From: Burkholderia paludis | Lineage (GTDB): Bacteria; Pseudomonadota; Gammaproteobacteria; Burkholderiales; Burkholderiaceae | Length of the DNA stretch: 64,000 nucleotides | Reading direction: 5' to 3' | Assembly: GCF_000732615.1 (NCBI RefSeq) | Contig: NZ_JPGL01000032.1 | Coordinates: forward strand, 1-64,000 | Shown: one piece after another, positions 25,829 to 35,188 of the stretch | Position numbering within the stretch: the stretch's first letter is position 1 | Layout of the letters: each line of letters opens with the position of its first letter | Program-made: the position numbers and the translations under genes | The notes under the pieces: generated by a model | The model's database searches: none | Seen by the model: only the letters and a program-made list of their open reading frames with translations | Told to the model about the DNA's origin: nothing

Positions 25829-26764
25829 TCATTTCACGCATTCGAGCGCGTACTTCAACCCTTGCCCGAGCAGCCCGCGCCACACGTCCCACGTATGCCC
25901 GCCGTCGACGATGCGCAGCTCGGCCGGGTTCTGCGCACGGCGCAGGTGGGTGTACAGCACGCTCGATTCGGCCTGGATCGTCAGGTCGTCGTCGCCGGCC
26001 GCGATGAACATCGGGATGCGCCAGGTGCGCGCGAAATAGCCGCGCATCAGCGCCGGGTAATTGAGTTCATGCCACACGCGCGGATCGAACTGCCGGTCGC
26101 CGAACACGCCGACGTAGCGCGCGGCGGAATTGAGCGGCGGCTCGTTCGCATAGATCGCGGGGCTCAGCAGCATCGCGCCGCAGAACAGCCCGGGTTCGAG
26201 CAGCGAGAAGCGCAGCGCGCCGAAGCCGCCCATCGACACGCCGCCGATCGCTCGGCCCGCGCGCTGGTTCGACACCGCGAAGTGCGCCTCGACCTCGGGC
26301 AGCAGGTCGTTGAGGAACGCGCTCTGCATCTTCTCCTTGCGGTCGACGTACCAGTCGGTGCCGCCCTGCGGCATCACGATCACGACGGGCGGAATCTCGC
26401 GGCGCTCGATCAGCGTGTCGGCGGTGGCCTGCAGCCGGCCTTGCGTGATCCAGTCGTTCGCGTTGCCGGCGTTGCCGTGCAGCAGGTACATCACCGGGTA
26501 GCGCGCGCCTTCCGGGTTGTAGCCGGGCGGCAGGTAGACGGTGTACGACCAGTCGCGCTTCAGCGCCGCCGAGCGGAACGTGCGCAGCACGATGCTGCTG
26601 CCGGGATTGAGCTGCGGCTGCTCCTGGGCGGCCGACGGCGTCGTCGCGGTCTGGGCGGCCGGCGGCGGCGCGGGCGCGATGACGGGCGCGGCCGGCGTGG
26701 CGCGGGCGGTGGCGATGGAGCCGGCGAGCAGGGCAACGGCGAACGGAAGGGCGAGTCGGCGCAT
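25829..26764 (-). CDS. secreted esterase (esterase D / antigen-85-like fold)
   Basis: This 311-residue protein has a signal peptide (LALPFAVALLAGSIATARA) followed by a Pro/Ala-rich linker to about residue 55. A putative esterase domain then shows YPVMYLLHGNAGNANDW, nucleophile motif GGVSMGGFGA, a likely Asp in AAGDDDLT and His in DGGHTWDVW. Such proteins act on acyl or feruloyl esters, or as trehalose-type acyltransferases. It lies 61 bases upstream of the OpgC-like gene on the same strand, so a role in envelope glycan acylation or deacylation is possible. Confidence 0.82.
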   Translation of the reverse strand: MRRLALPFAVALLAGSIATARATPAAPVIAPAPPPAAQTATTPSAAQEQPQLNPGSSIVLRTFRSAALKRDWSYTVYLPPGYNPEGARYPVMYLLHGNAGNANDWITQGRLQATADTLIERREIPPVVIVMPQGGTDWYVDRKEKMQSAFLNDLLPEVEAHFAVSNQRAGRAIGGVSMGGFGALRFSLLEPGLFCGAMLLSPAIYANEPPLNSAARYVGVFGDRQFDPRVWHELNYPALMRGYFARTWRIPMFIAAGDDDLTIQAESSVLYTHLRRAQNPAELRIVDGGHTWDVWRGLLGQGLKYALECVK

Positions 26765-26825
26765 GTCGAATCGTTTCAGGAAAAATGCCGGCTAGCGTAG
26801 CAGCGGCGCATGACGGCGCGGCGCG

Positions 26826-27923
26826 TCATCGCCGCGAACGGAACGGCAGCCGCGCGACCAGCGGCCCGTAGAGTTTGGCCACGAGATACAGCAGGCCCAT
26901 CGCCACGACGTCGGCGGCCAGGCCGAGCGGCACGTCGAGGTAGCCTTCGGTCGCCTGGTACAGCACCGAATCGACCGCGAGCGAAATGCCGGTGCCGGCG
27001 ACGAAGCACAGCAGGCCCTGCCGGCCGATGGTGCCGATCCACGGCATCGCGTGCGCGACTTTCTTCATCCAGCCGAGGTGCACGAGCTTGGCCGCGAGCC
27101 ACGCGATCGCGAGAAAGTTCACGAGCCGCACCGTGCCGAGGTTCTGCTTGATGGACGGATCGGTCGGGAACGGTTCGATCCGCAGCCGGTAGTACGCGCC
27201 GGCCGCGACGACCGCGAGCGAGGCGGCCGTCAGCAGCCAGCCCTGCGGCTTGGGCGCGAGCGTCTGGTAGACGGGCCGGCAGCGCGCGATCACGCCGATC
27301 ACGAACAGGAACTGCCACGCGAACGGATTGAAATCCCACGGCGCGCCCTCGACGGTCGGCAGGAAGCGCGCGACATGCGGCGCCGCGTACCACAGCGATC
27401 CGCTGAACGCGACCAGCAGCCATGGCTGCGTGCGCGCGAGCGGCAGCGCGAGCGGGACGAGCAGCGCGAAGAACGCGTACATCGGCAGCACCGACGCCAG
27501 GTACGGCTGGCGGCGGAACAGCAGGATGTCGCGCAGCGCGGCGAGCGGCTTGTGGAGCAGGCCGTCGAGGTCGTTGGTCGGCATGTTCGGGCCGTCGATC
27601 GCGAACGCGTTCAGCGCGGCCGTGATCAGCAGCATCAGGCCGGCTGTCACGAGGAACGCGCGGTAGATCTCGAACGCCCGGCGGATGAAGCGCTGGCGCG
27701 CGGCGGCTTCGTCGTGCCGCTCGGCGAGCGAGTTGTACGCGATCGCGGTCGCGAAGCCGCCGAGGAACACGAACACCTCGGCCGCGTCGCACAGCGCGTA
27801 CGCGTGCAGCGTCACGCGCGACAGGATGCTGCCGCCGATGTGGTCGACGACGATGACGAGCAGCACGAGGCCGCGGAAGAAATCGAGTTCGGCGTAGCGC
27901 CCGGCCCGGGCCGGCGCGGTCAT
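26826..27923 (-). CDS. opgC: OpgC-family membrane acyltransferase
   Basis: This 365-residue integral membrane protein matches the OpgC_C family, which succinylates or otherwise acylates periplasmic glucans. About ten hydrophobic segments are visible, starting with FFRGLVLLVIVVDH, whose R and DH residues resemble acyltransferase-3 catalytic positions. The start at 27923 (MTAPARAG) follows GGGAG; a longer frame to 27974 is less supported. It precedes the esterase gene on the same strand and could share a transcript with it. Confidence 0.85.
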   Translation of the reverse strand: MTAPARAGRYAELDFFRGLVLLVIVVDHIGGSILSRVTLHAYALCDAAEVFVFLGGFATAIAYNSLAERHDEAAARQRFIRRAFEIYRAFLVTAGLMLLITAALNAFAIDGPNMPTNDLDGLLHKPLAALRDILLFRRQPYLASVLPMYAFFALLVPLALPLARTQPWLLVAFSGSLWYAAPHVARFLPTVEGAPWDFNPFAWQFLFVIGVIARCRPVYQTLAPKPQGWLLTAASLAVVAAGAYYRLRIEPFPTDPSIKQNLGTVRLVNFLAIAWLAAKLVHLGWMKKVAHAMPWIGTIGRQGLLCFVAGTGISLAVDSVLYQATEGYLDVPLGLAADVVAMGLLYLVAKLYGPLVARLPFRSRR

Positions 27924-28304
27924 CGGCCCGGCTCCCGGCGCGGGCGGCGCGCGCGGGCGGCACGCGCCGCGCATGAATCGGGGTGAAGCATGACTTCGTG
28001 AAGAAATGACGAACGGATGCGCATTGTGCCACCGATGCCGGGGATATCGGGTTTACGCGGATGGCCGGCACGCGCGTCGCTGCCGATAAGCCCGGTCAGG
28101 CAGTCTGCGCAACGGGGCAGTTGGACGAGCGCAACGTTTTGCGCAGGGTTCACTTACCCCGATGGACGGACGGTTTGCGACGTGACACCATTTTGTCCTC
28201 ACGCGGCCGCACACCGCGTCGTCCGCCCTGCGGGCCACACATACAACAGACCAAACATTCGCCGGGCGCTCGACCTGCCCGGCCCCCGGCTCCGGAGATC
28301 CGTC
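27924..28304. other. divergent promoter region, no gene recognised
   Basis: This 381-base gap lies between the OpgC-like gene and the porin gene, which point away from each other. It should hold both promoters. No convincing operator or small gene was found. A GGAG lies eight bases before the porin start. Confidence 0.45.
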
Positions 28305-29459
28305 ATGAAGAAGCACGTCATTATTACCGCCGCGCTCGCCGCTTTCGCCGCGCCGGTCTTTGCCCAGAACAGCGTGACGCTGTACGGGGTGATCGACGAG
28401 GGCTTCAATTACACGAACAACGTGAACGTCAACGGGGTCGGAAAGACGAACTACCAGCTCGCGAGCGGCTACGCCCAGGGCAGCCGCTGGGGCCTGAAGG
28501 GCAGCGAGGACCTGGGCGGCGGGCTCAAGGCGATCTTCACGCTGGAAAGCGGTTTCGACGTGAACAACGGGCGGCTCGGCCAGGGCGGCCGCATGTTCGG
28601 CCGCCAGGCCTTCGTCGGCCTGAGCGATTCCCGCTTCGGCACGCTGACCTTCGGCCGCCAGTACGACTCGGTCGTCGACTATCTCGCGCCGCTGACCGCG
28701 AACGGCAACTGGGGCGGCACGCTGTTCTCGCACCCGTTCGACAACGACAACACGGACAACTCGTTCCGCGTCAACAACACGGTCAAGTACGCGAGCAACG
28801 ACTGGAACGGCCTGACGTTCGGCGGCACCTACAGCTTCAGCAACAGCACGGGCTTTTCGAACAACCGCCAGTACAGCCTCGGCGCGCAGTATTCGCTGGC
28901 CGGGCTGCAGGTCGCGGCGGCGTACCTGCAGGCGAACAATCCGGGCGCCGGCAGCGCGGGCGCGATCGCGGCCGACGACGCGAACTTCATCGCCGACCGC
29001 CTGCGGATCTTCGGCGGCGGCGTCAACTACACGTTCGGGGCGGCCACGATCGGTTTCGTCTACACGAAGGCCGACATGAAGAACCCGGTGTCGACGGTCT
29101 ACCTGCCGGCCTCGACGTTCGCCGGCCTCGGGCTGACCGCGACGAAGTTCCAGAACTTCGAGATCAACGGCAAGTACCAGCTCACGCCCGATTTCTATCT
29201 CGGCGCGCAGTACGTGTACACGGACGGCAAGTTCGATGCCGCGTCCGGCTCGATCAAGCCGCAGTACCACACGGTCGGCCTGATGGCCGACTACAGCCTG
29301 TCGAAGCGCACCGACGTCTACCTGCAGGGCGCATGGCAGAAGGTCGCCGGCGACAAGACCGGCACGGCGGCCGACGGCGGCTACATCGTCGGGACCGACG
29401 GCCCGTCGTCGTCGTCGAATCAGTTCGCGGTGCGCGCCGCGATCCGCCACAAGTTCTGA
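28305..29459 (+). CDS. general porin, Burkholderia OmpC/Omp38 type
   Basis: This 384-residue outer-membrane porin has a signal peptide cleaved after VFAQ and the hallmark start SSVTLYG-like sequence (here NSVTLYGVIDEGF). It continues with SRWGLKGSEDLGGGLKAIF and LTFGRQYDS and ends in the terminal F of AAIRHKF. It forms trimeric 16-strand channels for small solutes. Many paralogues exist in Burkholderia, so specificity cannot be read here. An upstream in-frame extension is rejected because it would bury the signal peptide. Confidence 0.94.
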   Translation: MKKHVIITAALAAFAAPVFAQNSVTLYGVIDEGFNYTNNVNVNGVGKTNYQLASGYAQGSRWGLKGSEDLGGGLKAIFTLESGFDVNNGRLGQGGRMFGRQAFVGLSDSRFGTLTFGRQYDSVVDYLAPLTANGNWGGTLFSHPFDNDNTDNSFRVNNTVKYASNDWNGLTFGGTYSFSNSTGFSNNRQYSLGAQYSLAGLQVAAAYLQANNPGAGSAGAIAADDANFIADRLRIFGGGVNYTFGAATIGFVYTKADMKNPVSTVYLPASTFAGLGLTATKFQNFEINGKYQLTPDFYLGAQYVYTDGKFDAASGSIKPQYHTVGLMADYSLSKRTDVYLQGAWQKVAGDKTGTAADGGYIVGTDGPSSSSNQFAVRAAIRHKF

Positions 29460-29495
29460 TCGGGCGGCGCCCGGCGCCCCCGGCGCCGGCCGTCG

Positions 29496-30407
29496 TCAGT
29501 CCGTCCGGGGCGTGCCGCGGAGCGTTTCCGCCAGCCAGTCGACGAAGATCCGCACGCGCGGCGCGAGATGCCGGCCGCTCGGAAACACCACCGACACGGG
29601 CAGCGGCCCGGCGCTCCATTCCGGCAGCACCTCGACCAGCGAGCCGTCGGCCAGCAGCGGCGCGAGCCCGTCGCGCGGCACCTGGATCAGCCCGAGGCCG
29701 GCCACGCAGCAGGCCAGGTAAGCCTGCGAGCTGTTGACCGACACGGTGCTGCGCATCTTCACGGCGTGCATTTCGCCCGAATCCATGTCCATGTATTCCC
29801 AGTCCAGCTCGCGGCCGGTACGGCTCGAAAAATAGCCGACCGCGACGTGGTCGGGCAGTTCGTCCGGCGAGCGCGGCGTGCCGTGACGCGTGAGATACGC
29901 GGGCGACGCGCAGTTGATCTGCGTCATCTCGCCGACGCGCCGGGCGACGAGCGACGTGTCGGACAGCACGCCGATCCGCACCGCGCAGTCGATGCCGTCG
30001 GCCACGAGATCGACGAGGCGATCGGTGGTGCTGATCGCGACGCGCAGGTCGGGGTAGCGCGCGTGGAAATCCGGCAGCGCCGGAATCACCTGGTTCAGCG
30101 CGAAGCGTTCGGGCAGGTCGACGCGGATCACGCCGCGCGGCGATGCGCCGGCGTCCTCGAACAGCGTCTCCGCATCGTCGAGATCGGCCAGCAGCCGCAC
30201 GCAGCGCTCGTAATAGGTCGTGCCCTCCACGGTCAGCGCGACGCGCCGCGTCGTGCGCTGCAGCAGGCGGATCTTCAGGTGCTTTTCCAGGTACTGGACG
30301 GCGTTGCTGACGGTGGGGCGCGGCAACTGGAGTTGCTCGGCCGCTTTCGTGAAGCTGCCGAGGTGGGCGACGCGCGCGAAGATGCGCATTGCTTGCAGAT
30401 GGTCCAT
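29496..30407 (-). CDS. LysR-type regulator (CrgA-like)
   Basis: This 303-residue protein begins MDHLQAMRIFARVAHLGSF, typical of the large CrgA/AphB-like LysR group, with helix-turn-helix KAAEQLQLPRPTVSNAVQYLE. It is divergent, with 141 bases between, from an aldo/keto reductase gene and is likely its regulator. It converges on the porin gene. Confidence 0.87.
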   Translation of the reverse strand: MDHLQAMRIFARVAHLGSFTKAAEQLQLPRPTVSNAVQYLEKHLKIRLLQRTTRRVALTVEGTTYYERCVRLLADLDDAETLFEDAGASPRGVIRVDLPERFALNQVIPALPDFHARYPDLRVAISTTDRLVDLVADGIDCAVRIGVLSDTSLVARRVGEMTQINCASPAYLTRHGTPRSPDELPDHVAVGYFSSRTGRELDWEYMDMDSGEMHAVKMRSTVSVNSSQAYLACCVAGLGLIQVPRDGLAPLLADGSLVEVLPEWSAGPLPVSVVFPSGRHLAPRVRIFVDWLAETLRGTPRTD

Positions 30408-30548
30408 GCGGGGCGGGTGCGTTGACGGATTGGAACAGCCTCCATTGTTAATCAGCGTCGAACGGTTTGGTGGAGCGTTTCGCGTTTATCGCGCGCGGCC
30501 ATGCGCCCAGAATCCGGTTCATTCACCCGCCACCGGAAGGAAACGAAC

Positions 30549-31550
30549 ATGGACACGCGTCAACTGGGCCGCACCGGCCCGCAGGTATCGGCGATCGCGC
30601 TCGGCTGCATGGGGATGTCGGATTTCTACGGGCCGACCGACCGCGACGAAAGCATCGCGACGCTGCACGCGGCGCTCGACAACGGCATCACGCTGCTCGA
30701 CACCGGCGATTTCTACGGGATGGGCGACAACGAGATGCTGATCCGCGACGCGCTGCGCGGTCGGGCGCGCGACCAGGTGCTGCTCAGCGTGAAGTTCGGC
30801 GCGCTGCGCGATCCGGCAGGCGGGTTCGCCGGCTACGATGCCCGGCCCGACGCGATCCGGAATTTCGTCGCGTATTCGCTGAAGCGGCTCGGCACCGACT
30901 ACATCGACATCTACCGGCCGTCGCGCGTCGATCCGGCCGTGCCGATCGAGGACACGGTCGGCGCGATCGCCGATCTCGTGAAGGCCGGGTACGTGCGCCA
31001 TATCGGCCTGTCGGAAGCCGGCGCCGATACGGTCCGCCGCGCGGCGGCCGTCGCGCCGATTGCCGACCTGCAGATCGAATACTCGCTGCTGTCGCGCGGC
31101 GTCGAGGCCGACATCCTGCCCGCCTGCCGCGCGCTCGGTGTCGGCGTGACGGCCTACGGCGTGCTGTCGCGCGGGCTGCTGGGCGGGCGCTGGAGCACGG
31201 CGCGGCAGGGCGAGCGCGATTTTCGCGCGGCGAGCCCGCGCTTCCAGGGCGAGAACCTCGCGCACAACCTCGCGCTCGTCGACGCACTGCGCGCAATCGC
31301 CGACGAGAAGGGCAGCAATCCCGCGCAGGTCGCGATCGCGTGGGCGCTGTCGCGCGGCGCGGACATCGTGCCGCTGGTCGGCGCGCGCAAGCGCACGCAA
31401 CTGAAGGACGGCCTGCTCGCGACTGAATTGCAACTAACGGTCGATGATCTGGCTCGCATCGAAGCGGCGGTTCCCGCCGGGGCGGCTGCCGGCGAGCGCT
31501 ATCCGGCCGCACAGATGGCGCACCTCGACAGCGAGCACGGGCGGGGGTGA
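30549..31550 (+). CDS. aldo/keto reductase
   Basis: This 333-residue TIM-barrel oxidoreductase of the Tas/YajO type has the N-terminal [20 protein letters not shown], the catalytic region [14 protein letters not shown] with D and Y, the Lys in LSVKFG, and cofactor residues around [12 protein letters not shown]. One usual position is changed: the family HRVD motif reads PSRVDP, with Ser in place of the catalytic His. The start at 30549 follows GGAAGGAAA. It is divergent from a LysR gene, and a TSUP permease follows. The substrate is unknown. Confidence 0.87.
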   Translation: MDTRQLGRTGPQVSAIALGCMGMSDFYGPTDRDESIATLHAALDNGITLLDTGDFYGMGDNEMLIRDALRGRARDQVLLSVKFGALRDPAGGFAGYDARPDAIRNFVAYSLKRLGTDYIDIYRPSRVDPAVPIEDTVGAIADLVKAGYVRHIGLSEAGADTVRRAAAVAPIADLQIEYSLLSRGVEADILPACRALGVGVTAYGVLSRGLLGGRWSTARQGERDFRAASPRFQGENLAHNLALVDALRAIADEKGSNPAQVAIAWALSRGADIVPLVGARKRTQLKDGLLATELQLTVDDLARIEAAVPAGAAAGERYPAAQMAHLDSEHGRG

Positions 31551-31634
31551 TGCAAGGGGCCCGATCCGGCGGGCCCGAGCCAGCCTCAGGCAAAACCAGA
31601 TGGCGGACGGCGTGGCGGAGCGGCACCATCGGCG

Positions 31635-31670
31635 CCTGACGTGACCTGACGTGACCTGACGTGACCTGAC
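31635..31670. repeat. 10-bp tandem repeat (GTGACCTGAC), 3.6 copies
   Basis: Three perfect copies of GTGACCTGAC (31641-31670) follow a partial copy, CCTGAC. The array ends four bases before the permease start codon, so it occupies its leader and ribosome-binding region. Copy-number change would alter the spacing of the leader. Confidence 0.8.
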
Positions 31671-31673
31671 GGG

Positions 31674-32423
31674 ATGCCTTCCATGCCAATTCATACGCTG
31701 ACGATCGTCGTGCTGGTGTTCCTGCTGGCCGGCGCGGTCAAGGGAATGATCGGGCTCGGCCTGCCGACCATCGCGATGGGGCTGCTGACGCTCGCGATGC
31801 CGCCGTCGGCCGCGGCGAGCCTGCTGCTCGTGCCGTCGTTCATCACCAACGTGTGGCAGTTGTGGCTGGGCCCGTCGTTCGGGCCGCTGCTGCGCCGGCT
31901 GTGGCCGCTGCTCGCGGGCCTGGCGATCGGCACGCTGACGGGCGGGCTGCCCGCGCTCGCGGCCGGCAGCACGTGGACGCACGCCGCGCTCGGCGTGGTG
32001 CTGATCCTCTACGGGCTGTGGGGGCTGGCCGCCGCACGGCTGCCCGCGCCGGGGCGCCATGAGCGATGGCTGTCGGCCGCGGTCGGCTACCTGACGGGTG
32101 TCGTGACGGCCGCGACCGGCGTGTTCGTCGTGCCCGCCGTGCCGTACCTGCAGGCGTTGCGGCTGTCCCGGGACGACCTGATCCAGGCGCTCGGGCTGTC
32201 CTTCACGGCGTCGACGATCGTGCTCGGCGTGCAGCTGCACGTGACGGGGGCGCTGCAGACGGTCGATCTCGGCGTGTCCGGGCTCGCGCTCGTGCCGGCG
32301 CTGGTCGGGATGGCCGGCGGGCAGTATGCGCGGCGCGTGATGAGCGAGAAGGCGTTCAAGCGCTGTTTCTTCGTGGGGCTGATCGCGCTCGGCGCGTATA
32401 TGAGCGCGTCGGGGTGGCTGTGA
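31674..32423 (+). CDS. TSUP/TauE-SafE-family permease
   Basis: This roughly 249-residue membrane protein has about eight hydrophobic segments and the family start LAGAVKGMIGLGLPTIAMGLL. The TSUP family exports or imports sulfite, sulfoacetate and other small organic anions. Start choice is uncertain between ATG 31674 and ATG 31683; neither has a strong ribosome-binding site because a tandem repeat fills the leader. It lies 123 bases after the aldo/keto reductase on the same strand. Confidence 0.85.
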   Translation: MPSMPIHTLTIVVLVFLLAGAVKGMIGLGLPTIAMGLLTLAMPPSAAASLLLVPSFITNVWQLWLGPSFGPLLRRLWPLLAGLAIGTLTGGLPALAAGSTWTHAALGVVLILYGLWGLAAARLPAPGRHERWLSAAVGYLTGVVTAATGVFVVPAVPYLQALRLSRDDLIQALGLSFTASTIVLGVQLHVTGALQTVDLGVSGLALVPALVGMAGGQYARRVMSEKAFKRCFFVGLIALGAYMSASGWL

Positions 32424-32523
32424 GCGGGCGTCGCGCGGCGGGCGAGCCGTCCGCCGCCCCGGCCCGCCCCGGGCCTCGACATCCGGGCCGGGGGCGGTCG
32501 CGGGACGGCGGCCGTCACGCCGC

Positions 32524-34704
32524 TCAGGCCGGGTCGGCGTACTTCAGCGTCCACCCGAACGTGCGGGTCGCGCCCGCGCCGAGCGCGAACGGCCGGGTCG
32601 TGCAGGCGAAGTCCGAATGCAGCTGGCCGATCGGCGTCGTCGACAGCGGATTCGTCGTCCCGTTCACCGTGTCGAAGGCGGACAGCGCGCAGTTGTCGAA
32701 CCCGGAAGCCGTATAGCCGGTCGCGGCGCCGTTCGCGTACGTCACCGACACGCCGTCGCCGTTCGCCCGCGTCGACGCGAAATCCGCGAACGACGTGAAG
32801 TCCGTCTCGACGGCGAGGTTGCCCGCGAGCGTGCCCGAACTCAGCGTATCGCTGCGCGCGATTGTGCCGTGCGCGAAGGTCAGCACCGTATGCACCTGCA
32901 GGTCGAGGTCCGTCGTGTACGCGGCGTTCTTCGATGCAAGCCGGAACTTCGCCGTATCGAACGACACGATCACCTGGCCGTTGCTCTGCTGCACGTTCAG
33001 GTTCCGGTAGTAGGTGACGGGAATGTAGGTCTTCCCGTTGTACGTCACCTGCGGCACCAGCAGCGCGTAGCCGAGATCGGTCGTGCCGTAGATCAGCTTG
33101 TCGGAGAACGGCACCGGGTAGTACGGCGTGTACGAGTTGTAGTCCGGCGCCTGGCTGAGGTTCAGGTTGATCACGCGCCGGCCGTCGCGCACGGTGAGCA
33201 GCGCCGCGTTGTACGGATGCGCGGTGTCGCCCGGCTGGTTGTACCAGGTGAGCGTGTAGCGCGGCAGCGCGTCGAGCCATGCGCCGTAGTCCGCGTCGGC
33301 CATCGGCGCCTTGCCGCCGAAGCCGAGCTTGTTCCACCACGCGTTTACGTACAGGTACTGGTGCAGCAGGCTGAAGTTCTCGCCCATCACGCGCGGCTTG
33401 CCGCGATACGCGTCGGTGCCGCGGCCCTTGACCCACATGTTCACCGACGGCGTCGGCAGCGTCGGGTCGTACCAGACCGTATCGAAGCGTTGCGCGGCCT
33501 TGTAGATGAACGCATACGCGATCTGCTTCTCCTGGTCGGACAGCACGCCCGCGTTGGCCGCGGCCGTCAGCACTTCCATGAACGCGGAATCGCCGTACGG
33601 GCCGATCGAGCGGCCGTAGTTGAAGCCCTCGCCATCCGCGTTGAGCTGCGGCAGGATCAGGTCGACCGACTTGCGCAGATAGCCCTTCAGCTCGGGCGTG
33701 AGGTTCGCCTCGTTGCCCATCTCGAACGTGCGCTCGGTCACTTCGCCGATCAGCAGCGTGCTGTAGCGGTCGAAGCGCGCCTGGTCGTAATAGGTTGTGT
33801 GCGTGTTCGACGCTTCGTCGGAGAACCCGCCCGACGAGTCGTTTCGGATGTGGTTCGTCAGCGTGTACAGCAGCGCATCGCGCGCGCCCATCGTCGCGAC
33901 GGACGGATCGGTCTTCGACGCGAACGACGGGCTGCTCCAGCCGAGCTTCTGGCGCAGCCCGGCAATTCCGTAGGACACCGCATAGTAGTTCTGCGCGGTG
34001 TTGAGCGACGCGATGTCGATCGGCGTGCCGGCGGCCGGGCACGTATCGGTCTTGCCGCTCGCGTCGGGGCCGAACATGTCGCAGAACGTGAGCCGCTGCT
34101 GCAGCGTCGCGAGCATCGCGTCGCTGAACGCTTCGCCGAGCATGCCGTGCGCCTTCAGGTTGTTCAGCGCGACGAGGTAGTAGTACTCGCCCCACGACGT
34201 ATTCGCATACGTGTAGTTGCCGCCCGACTGCGCCATCATCGCGGTCGTGATCGTCCGGTAGGTCGCGAGGTAGCTCGCGTACTGCGGGTCGTTCTTCGCC
34301 TTCATATCGATCAGGATGTACGACAGGCCGAGCGCGAGCTTGCCGGGCAGGAATTTGTCGCCGGTGTTCGTGTCGAGCACGTGGACCGGCGTGCCGTCGC
34401 CGAGATCCATCACGACCTGCGTGAAGTCGGGCGATTTCCGGATCAGGTCGAACAGCGCGCGCATCTGGCCCATCATCGTGGCGGGAACGTTCGTGCCGGC
34501 CGGCACGCTGGTGTCGGCCGCGCCGTAGACGAGCGCCTGCAGCGAGTTCGGCGCGAGCGCGGCGGCAGGCGTCGAGCCGGAAGGCGGCGCCGGCGTCGGC
34601 GAGGGCGGCGTGGCGGTCACGTCGTTGCCGCCGCATGCGCTGACGAACAGGACGGAAAGGGCGCTGAGCGCGGCGCCGAGCGCGAATCTGCTGCGCGGAT
34701 GCAT
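32524..34704 (-). CDS. large secreted lipoprotein, possible carbohydrate-active alpha/alpha-toroid protein
   Basis: This 726-residue protein has a lipoprotein signal (LSALSVLFVSACGG, acylated Cys about residue 24) and a Pro/Thr-rich linker. A long helical middle is rich in Trp and Tyr and contains NADGEGFNYGRSIGPYGDS and YRGKPRVMGENFSLLHQYL. The C-terminal roughly 200 residues are beta-rich. The layout recalls polysaccharide lyases with an alpha/alpha toroid plus beta-sandwich, but no catalytic site could be assigned. Two LacI-type operators upstream support a link to carbohydrate supply. The family assignment remains tentative. Confidence 0.7.
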   Translation of the reverse strand: MHPRSRFALGAALSALSVLFVSACGGNDVTATPPSPTPAPPSGSTPAAALAPNSLQALVYGAADTSVPAGTNVPATMMGQMRALFDLIRKSPDFTQVVMDLGDGTPVHVLDTNTGDKFLPGKLALGLSYILIDMKAKNDPQYASYLATYRTITTAMMAQSGGNYTYANTSWGEYYYLVALNNLKAHGMLGEAFSDAMLATLQQRLTFCDMFGPDASGKTDTCPAAGTPIDIASLNTAQNYYAVSYGIAGLRQKLGWSSPSFASKTDPSVATMGARDALLYTLTNHIRNDSSGGFSDEASNTHTTYYDQARFDRYSTLLIGEVTERTFEMGNEANLTPELKGYLRKSVDLILPQLNADGEGFNYGRSIGPYGDSAFMEVLTAAANAGVLSDQEKQIAYAFIYKAAQRFDTVWYDPTLPTPSVNMWVKGRGTDAYRGKPRVMGENFSLLHQYLYVNAWWNKLGFGGKAPMADADYGAWLDALPRYTLTWYNQPGDTAHPYNAALLTVRDGRRVINLNLSQAPDYNSYTPYYPVPFSDKLIYGTTDLGYALLVPQVTYNGKTYIPVTYYRNLNVQQSNGQVIVSFDTAKFRLASKNAAYTTDLDLQVHTVLTFAHGTIARSDTLSSGTLAGNLAVETDFTSFADFASTRANGDGVSVTYANGAATGYTASGFDNCALSAFDTVNGTTNPLSTTPIGQLHSDFACTTRPFALGAGATRTFGWTLKYADPA

Positions 34705-34884
34705 TGTGTCTCCAGTTTTTGAATGGTGATGAAGGACGGGCGGGTGCGGCTGTTGCCTCGCTCGGTGCCCGTACCCGGCCGCCGCCTTGCAACCCTGATC
34801 CCTGAAGGCGGACGGCCTGAATCACGACGCGAGCGGGCAAGCGTTCTCCCTGCGCGGGCCGTGTCCGGTGCCGCGCCGTTACGA

Positions 34885-34900
34885 TGGAAAACGTTTTCCA
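34885..34900. promoter_or_regulatory. LacI/GalR-type operator, perfect palindrome
   Basis: TGGAAAACGTTTTCCA is perfectly self-complementary and has the central CG and A/T-rich arms of LacI/GalR operators. It lies 181 bases upstream of the lipoprotein start. No LacI-family gene is present in the window, so the regulator is encoded elsewhere. Confidence 0.75.
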
Positions 34901-35116
34901 AATTTAGGCATCGATCGGCATGATGTCAATTAACTTTCACGTCGGACGGGCCGGGAAAAACCCGAATGAGGATCAGGCTGGAGCGGGTGAGGGAATCAGG
35001 ATTGTGCGGAAATAGCGGGAGTTTCTTTCGGAAGGCGATGGTGCGTCGCGACGAAGGCAGGCACGGAAGCGGCAGGCTGCGGGATCGTCCGGCGGCGCCT
35101 GTTGACTGATATTGAA

Positions 35117-35132
35117 GAGAAAACGTTATCCA
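35117..35132. promoter_or_regulatory. second LacI/GalR-type operator, imperfect
   Basis: GAGAAAACGTTATCCA matches the perfect palindrome at 34885 in 13 of 16 positions, including the AAAACGTT core. The 232-base spacing would suit DNA looping, though this is speculative. Confidence 0.5.
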
Positions 35133-35188
35133 TAAGGATCGAGGCGACTCGATCCATGAAACGGGGCGTCGCGTGCGGGCGGCGCCCG

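Larger units (their letters stand above)
34705..35188. promoter_or_regulatory. control region with two LacI-type sites
   Basis: This 484-base gap upstream of the lipoprotein gene contains a perfect 16-bp palindrome (34885-34900) and a second, 13/16 matching copy (35117-35132). No gene was recognised. The far end borders the stop of a LysR gene. Confidence 0.6.

Noticed and set aside
32087-34840. A 917-codon minus-strand frame overlapping the lipoprotein gene
   Set aside because: It shares the region in another frame and lacks a signal peptide or motifs, while the chosen frame has a lipobox and coherent protein sequence.
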